From an uncultured Erysipelotrichaceae bacterium (GTDB lineage Bacteria > Bacillota_I > Bacilli_A > Erysipelotrichales > Erysipelotrichaceae): a stretch of DNA of 26,110 nt. The translations under genes and the position numbers were made by a program. Location of the stretch: assembly GCA_937900565.1 (NCBI GenBank), contig CALCFG010000127.1:1-26110 (forward strand), given 5' to 3'. This document shows, one piece after another, positions 21,940 to 26,110 of the stretch (positions are counted from its first letter, which is position 1; each line of letters begins with the position of its first letter). The notes beneath the pieces are model-generated. The model was not told the DNA's origin. It did no database searches and saw nothing but the letters and a program-made list of their open reading frames with translations.

Positions 21940-23225
21940 TATTTCTTACCTTTCATCATCATAATTCGTTTCGCAGTACGTACTCCTTCGGTAACCGCAA
22001 TCTTACTTGGGCACACATACGTACATAATCCACATTCGATACAACGCATAGGTTGTAATTTTTCTAATGTTGCCATATCGTTTGCTTTACGCGCTGTATT
22101 AATACGTACAGGTTGTAATCCAGCTGGGCAATGATCTGAACAACTTCCGCATCTTAAACAAGCATTTTCATTTGCTTTAACTGCTTCTAAAATGGTAATA
22201 CCATTTGTTTCAGGTAAAACACATACTTGATCACTAACTTGAGTACGACCCATCATAGGTCCACCAGCACACAAGTGTACATTTTCCTTAGTAATGTTAC
22301 CTGCTGTAGCAATTACATCTTTAAAAGGTGTCCCCACACGAGCTAATACATTACATGGTGTATCAATTGCATCACCGGATACCGTAATCATTTTTTCATA
22401 GATTGGCATTCCCTTAGTAACTGCATTGCCAAAAGCAATTGCAGTTGTAGCATTCGAAACAATACATCCAACTTCTGCAGGTAAGCGAGTATATTCACAA
22501 TGCTTAACTTCACGAATTAAAACTCGTTCCCAACCCATAGGATATACATCTGGTACCGGTGTAATTTGGACACCTTTAACATTAGCGAATGCTTTGGTTA
22601 ATTTTTCAATCATCTCAGGGTGAGTTTTCTTCATACAAACATGCGCAACTTTGGCATGACTCATACGGAACATTAAACTAACACCCGTAACAAATTGTTC
22701 CATGTTATGTTCTAACATGTTGTAATCTGCTGTTAAATATGGTTCACATTCAACGGCATTAATAATTAGATCAGTGATATCTTTAGGATTATTGTACTTA
22801 ACGTATGCTGGGAACCCTGCTCCGCCACAACCAACAATGGCAGCTTCTTTCATACGTTCAACCAATTCTGCATCACTTGCATCCAAACTTAATGGTGCTA
22901 ATGGCGCCTTTTCTTCATATAATCCATCATTTTCAATAACAACGTGATCCACTGGTTTTAACCCTACATGGGCGTGTGGTTCAATCGCTTTGACAGTACC
23001 AGACACACTTGAAAATACCGGAACAACAAAAGGTACATCTTTTTGACCTAACTTAGTTCCAACATAAACATGATCGCCCACATTTACACATGGTGTTGCA
23101 GGTTTTCCACCAGTAAAAAGTGGAATATAAACCAATTTTGGTGTGGTTACTGTTTTGACTTGTCCATGCTCACTCAGCTCTTTATGACCATTTAAGTGCT
23201 GACGCATTGGTCCAACAAAAAACAT
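21939..23225 (-). CDS. rnfC: Electron transport complex subunit RnfC (NADH-binding, Fe-S)
   Basis: The 428-residue peripheral subunit exchanges electrons with NAD(H). It has the N-terminal RnfC barrel-sandwich region (GGKPATPCVNVGDHVYVG at 39-56), the Rossmann-like NAD/FMN region with GCGGAGFPAYVKY (132-144) and NAVECEPYLTADY (156-168), an SLBB region, and a C-terminal pair of [4Fe-4S] motifs: Cys356/359/362/366 and Cys395/398/401/405. The GAAGGAGGAG ribosome site is the strongest of the operon. It is the first gene. Because RnfB lacks ferredoxin domains, these are the only ferredoxin-type clusters encoded in the operon. Confidence 0.95.
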   Translation of the reverse strand: MFFVGPMRQHLNGHKELSEHGQVKTVTTPKLVYIPLFTGGKPATPCVNVGDHVYVGTKLGQKDVPFVVPVFSSVSGTVKAIEPHAHVGLKPVDHVVIENDGLYEEKAPLAPLSLDASDAELVERMKEAAIVGCGGAGFPAYVKYNNPKDITDLIINAVECEPYLTADYNMLEHNMEQFVTGVSLMFRMSHAKVAHVCMKKTHPEMIEKLTKAFANVKGVQITPVPDVYPMGWERVLIREVKHCEYTRLPAEVGCIVSNATTAIAFGNAVTKGMPIYEKMITVSGDAIDTPCNVLARVGTPFKDVIATAGNITKENVHLCAGGPMMGRTQVSDQVCVLPETNGITILEAVKANENACLRCGSCSDHCPAGLQPVRINTARKANDMATLEKLQPMRCIECGLCTYVCPSKIAVTEGVRTAKRIMMMKGKK

Positions 23226-23272
23226 AAAACTCCTCCTTCATGACAAAAATCCGCATAAAAACGGATACTATT

Positions 23273-23299
23273 AGTCTAGCACAATTAATACTGAATCAA
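23273..23299 (-). promoter_or_regulatory. Possible promoter of the Rnf operon
   Basis: Minus-strand extended -10 TGC-TAGACT (23281-23273) and -35-like TTGATT (23299-23294) with a short 15-bp spacer. A small ATCCG/CGGAT hairpin (23249-23266) lies in the leader before the ribosome site. No riboswitch class is recognised. Confidence 0.35.
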
Positions 23300-23457
23300 C
23301 GTTTTATTCTTATTGTTTTGCGTAATTTTACCCATAATTTTTATTAATATTTCATCATTAAGAATTTCAAAATAATCTTTTCGTGATTAATATATAGAAA
23401 TTCACGATTTATTACTTGCCTAATCATTATTCATTTTTCATATAACCAACACTTGCA

Positions 23458-23466
23458 TGTTAAAAT
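23458..23466 (+). promoter_or_regulatory. Extended -10 directly before the lipoprotein start codon
   Basis: TGT-TAAAAT at 23458-23466 is followed 6 nt later by the ATG at 23473, with no ribosome site between. Spacing is identical to the site at 10423-10431. Confidence 0.5.
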
Positions 23467-23472
23467 AAACAA

Positions 23473-24369
23473 ATGAAAATTTTACATATGTTAATTTTAG
23501 TATCTATTGTTTTATTAAATGGTTGTTCTTTCGTGAGTAAACCAATTGAACCTTCACACATAACACCAACAGCACCCACTTATTTGCTCGAAGGAAGCAA
23601 ACAAATCCAATACGAAGACTATGTACTAAGCTATATTGGAAATGAACACGATTTCGAAACTACCCGACCAATTCTAACTCAATTAAACACCAATTTTATT
23701 GACCAATGGAATAAACAATTGGCTGTAGATACAACACCAATAACCATTCCAGTCGATTATCTATTCCTAAATTACCTATCCGTATTGCAAACCATTGAAT
23801 CAACTTATCAAACGATTCATCCTGATTTTGTAAGCCATGATTATTCATTAGATAATAAAAATGCTTCGTTAACCTTATTAGGCAAATTTCAAATTATCAA
23901 TGACGAATCCATTAATCACGCATTATGGATTCAATCGGCAAAAAACGAATTAAAAAATTCAAGTTTAAATCAACTAACTTTAATTAATGAGGATCAATTC
24001 CATGCATTAATTCCTGCCAATTATCAATATTATATTTATACCGTTAATCACGATTCGCCAAGTTTAAATTTTCAATTCAATGAACCTTATTCAATAAAAA
24101 CCATTGAATTAACGGAGAGTAACATTAAAAGCATTACGCTTATTAGCGCTAATGCAATTGCCTTAGAACTAATAACACCTTATATAAATAAATTAACTTA
24201 CGATCAATTAACACTGTTATTGAAATCTTTGAACACTATTTGTCCGATTTACAAAATCGTTACACTTCCACTCGATACTACATTAGCAGTTGATATCAAA
24301 TATAAAGATGCGTCATATGCATACACATGGGATAAAGCAATAGACTACCAGGTTTTGCCTATTCGATAA
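23473..24369 (+). CDS. Lipoprotein of unknown function
   Basis: The 298-residue protein has a type II signal peptide: a short basic/hydrophobic start and lipobox LLNGC with Cys18 as the lipidated residue. The mature part is Thr/Ser/Asn-rich, with mixed alpha/beta character and no metal or catalytic motif that I recognise; in particular it is not ApbE. The central region (55-170) is helical and the last third is beta-rich. It is divergent from rnfC and separated from it by 247 nt, so a link to the Rnf operon is possible but unproven. The ATG appears to be leaderless. Confidence 0.75.
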   Translation: MKILHMLILVSIVLLNGCSFVSKPIEPSHITPTAPTYLLEGSKQIQYEDYVLSYIGNEHDFETTRPILTQLNTNFIDQWNKQLAVDTTPITIPVDYLFLNYLSVLQTIESTYQTIHPDFVSHDYSLDNKNASLTLLGKFQIINDESINHALWIQSAKNELKNSSLNQLTLINEDQFHALIPANYQYYIYTVNHDSPSLNFQFNEPYSIKTIELTESNIKSITLISANAIALELITPYINKLTYDQLTLLLKSLNTICPIYKIVTLPLDTTLAVDIKYKDASYAYTWDKAIDYQVLPIR

Positions 24370-24385
24370 TTCGTTCACAATTTAC

Positions 24386-24415
24386 TTGCAACACAATAGT
24401 CATCAGTGTTATATT
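24386..24415 (+). promoter_or_regulatory. Promoter of the T-box/brnQ transcript
   Basis: -35 TTGCAA (24386-24391) and -10 TATATT (24410-24415) with an 18-bp spacer, about 30 nt before stem I of the T-box. Confidence 0.55.
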
Positions 24416-24444
24416 TAACTTATATCAATAAATAAATTCTTAGA

Positions 24445-24692
24445 TTGGGAACAAGTAGCCTTATAGTGAAAGCAAAGAGAAATAACGGGTGGTGGAAGTT
24501 ATTATTTTGCTATAAAAGCCAAATCCTCCCATAATGAAGCAAGCTGAACTTAAGTAAGTGCGCCGGAGTGAAGCCCCGTTAACAGTGACACGCATTGTTG
24601 GATGCGAATTAAGTGCTAAGAGTATTCTTAGAACAAAGGTGGTACCGCGGTTAATTTAATCGTCCTTTATCAAAATAAAGGACGATTTTTTG
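24445..24692 (+). promoter_or_regulatory. T-box riboswitch, probably tRNA-Ile responsive
   Basis: The leader carries the universal T-box AGGTGGTACCGCGG at 24637-24650, which pairs with the uncharged tRNA 3' end in the antiterminator. Stem I starts with TGGGA (24446-24450) pairing TCCCA, contains the AAGTA loop motif, AGAGA (24476-24480) and the apical GGGTGGTGGAA, and closes near 24531. The likely specifier is ATC (Ile) at 24523-24525 in the specifier bulge; CTC just after it is a less likely alternative. The terminator at 24659-24692 forms when the tRNA is charged. Uncharged tRNA-Ile should turn the transporter on. Confidence 0.88.
24659..24692 (+). terminator. T-box regulated terminator
   Basis: ATCGTCCTTTAT (24659-24670) pairs perfectly with ATAAAGGACGAT (24675-24686) around loop CAAA, then TTTTTT. 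It is mutually exclusive with the antiterminator formed by the T-box sequence. Confidence 0.88.
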
Positions 24693-24723
24693 TCCTTTAA
24701 CACTAACTTACAAGGAGAAAAAC

Positions 24724-26061
24724 ATGAAAAAACTTACAAAGAAACAAACATTATTAGTTAGCTTTATGCTATTTTCACTTTTCTTTGGGGCAGGGAATTT
24801 AATATTTCCACCATTTTTAGGACAAAATGCCGGAAGTGCAACACCCGTGGCTATCACAACATTTTTAATTACGGCAGTAGCTTTACCTGTGTTAGGGGTC
24901 GTAGCAGTTGCGCAATTTGATGGATTAGACAAATTAAGTAAACGTGTTGGAAAAACTTTTGCTATCATTTTTACTATCCTAATTTATTTATCCATCGGTC
25001 CCGGACTCGGCATCCCAAGGGCAGCATCTGTTCCTTTTGAAATGGCAGTCGCACCTTACCTTCCTAGCGGAACGAATTTGACAATTTTTATGTTAGTATT
25101 CTCGTTTACTTTTTTCGCTATAGCATGTTGGTTAGCATTAACCCCCAATAAACTTGTCGAACGGATTGGAAAATTTTTGACTCCATCTTTATTGGTGTTA
25201 CTAAGTCTGCTATTTATTAGCTTTTTAATGAAAGGAAATATGCAAATCGCAGCACCTGTTGCTCCTTATGACTCCCTTGCTGCAATTCAAGGTTTTTTGG
25301 AAGGCTATAACACGATGGATACCATTGCTGCGTTAAACTTTGGGTTAGTAATTGCTACGACAATACAAAACTTTGGGATTACAGATAAAAAAACAGTAAT
25401 GCGCACAACTATTAAATGTGGCATTTTTGCAGGTATTATTTTATCCATTATCTATTTAATGTTAGCCTATCTAGGAATGGCAACAAGTGGCGTATTTGAA
25501 ATTCAAGAAAATGGTGCATGGACATTACGTTGCATTGTTGCCCAAGTTTTCGGAAATGGTGGCGCCATTTTATTAGCTGCCATCTTTACTTTGGCTTGCC
25601 TTACAACTTGTGTTGGATTAATCACTTCCATTAGCCAGTATTTTTCAATACTCTTTAAACGATTTACCTATCGTCAATTCGTTTATGGAATCACATTCTT
25701 TTCTTTTGTAGTATGTAACCAAGGATTAAATGCAATTTTAAGTATATCAGTTCCCGTTTTAAATGCGATTTATCCAATTTCAATCACATTAATCATTCTT
25801 GGATTATTCGACAAATTCATAATCAAACTCCCTTACGTTTACCCGATTACTATTTGTGCAGTTGCTTTTACGAGCATTGTCCACGCATTATTTACCTTGA
25901 AACTTCCTTTGGGATTTATAGGCAATGCTTTTAAATTGTTACCCTTTTTCAAAGTAGGCTTAGGGTGGGTACCTGTAGCTATAGTATGTGTGGCTATTTG
26001 TTCAATTTTATCCTTAATACTTTCAACTAAGTACGTTCAACTTAAAACAAATAACGAATAG
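24724..26061 (+). CDS. brnQ: Branched-chain amino acid:cation symporter BrnQ (LIVCS family)
   Basis: The 445-residue membrane protein takes up Ile, Leu and Val with Na+ or H+. It has about twelve hydrophobic segments and the family signature FFGAGNLIFPPFLGQNAGS (19-37) in the first helix, with IGPGLGIPRAASVPFEMAV (82-100) after it and a TTCVGLITSISQYF segment near 295-308. Ribosome site AAGGAG lies 6 nt upstream. The T-box leader ties its expression to amino-acid starvation. It is complete; 49 nt of sequence after it contain an imperfect GC-rich dyad that may be its terminator. Confidence 0.93.
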   Translation: MKKLTKKQTLLVSFMLFSLFFGAGNLIFPPFLGQNAGSATPVAITTFLITAVALPVLGVVAVAQFDGLDKLSKRVGKTFAIIFTILIYLSIGPGLGIPRAASVPFEMAVAPYLPSGTNLTIFMLVFSFTFFAIACWLALTPNKLVERIGKFLTPSLLVLLSLLFISFLMKGNMQIAAPVAPYDSLAAIQGFLEGYNTMDTIAALNFGLVIATTIQNFGITDKKTVMRTTIKCGIFAGIILSIIYLMLAYLGMATSGVFEIQENGAWTLRCIVAQVFGNGGAILLAAIFTLACLTTCVGLITSISQYFSILFKRFTYRQFVYGITFFSFVVCNQGLNAILSISVPVLNAIYPISITLIILGLFDKFIIKLPYVYPITICAVAFTSIVHALFTLKLPLGFIGNAFKLLPFFKVGLGWVPVAIVCVAICSILSLILSTKYVQLKTNNE

Positions 26062-26110
26062 GGTAGAGGAATAAACACAATGATTTATTGCCCCTCCCAT
26101 TGAACCGTAC

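Noticed and set aside
26062..26110. Terminator after brnQ
   Set aside because: The dyad (GGGTAGAGGAATAAA with TTTATTGCCCCTCCC) is imperfect and no T-run is visible before the window ends.

Overview
The window comes from a low-GC Gram-positive (Bacillota) chromosome. The support is AT-rich codon use, strong purine-rich ribosome sites, a T-box leader, MurT/GatD-type lipid II amidation, a DegV protein, and an Rnf operon in the order C-D-G-E-A-B. The overall style fits an anaerobic, fermentative, Erysipelotrichia-like lineage, but that placement is inferred and no marker gene proves it.

Positions 1 to about 5100 are the early half of a temperate prophage. A rightward XRE repressor faces a leftward early operon across a promoter and operator region at 4177-4320. 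The leftward operon holds three tiny ORFs, an AntA/KilAC antirepressor, a small HTH protein, an ORF of unknown function, an ERF-type annealing protein, a Cas4/RecB-like nuclease, a replication initiator with an iteron-like 12-bp tandem repeat inside it, and the start of a G39P-like helicase loader cut by the window edge. Right of the repressor is a GC-rich stretch of about 200 nt. It has its own promoter and terminator on the minus strand and looks like a structured noncoding RNA. The phage side ends against the 3' end of tRNA-Leu(CAA), the likely integration site. No integrase lies between the repressor and the tRNA.

Positions 5200-18070 are ordinary chromosome. They hold an unrecognised two-gene unit, an M18 aminopeptidase, an ABC exporter plus a YoaK-family membrane protein, and a tRNA-Glu/tRNA-Trp unit. 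A six-gene operon follows (alpha/beta hydrolase, phosphodiester glycosidase-like protein, membrane-anchored protein, uridine phosphorylase, murT, gatD), then a leftward DegV plus YgjP-like metallopeptidase pair, and tRNA-His.

Positions 18085-23300 carry a complete leftward Rnf operon with unusual parts. RnfD carries two extra flavin-binding domains at its C-terminus and RnfG is a minimal domain. A 63-residue Cys-rich membrane protein resembling the NqrM maturation factor sits between rnfA and rnfB. RnfB ends after its first Fe-S domain and lacks the ferredoxin domains. Rnf normally couples ferredoxin:NAD+ electron transfer to ion pumping, so this subunit set suggests a variant electron path, possibly toward extracytoplasmic flavins.

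Positions 23440-26061 hold an unrecognised lipoprotein, and a branched-chain amino acid transporter (BrnQ) controlled by a T-box riboswitch, probably read by tRNA-Ile.
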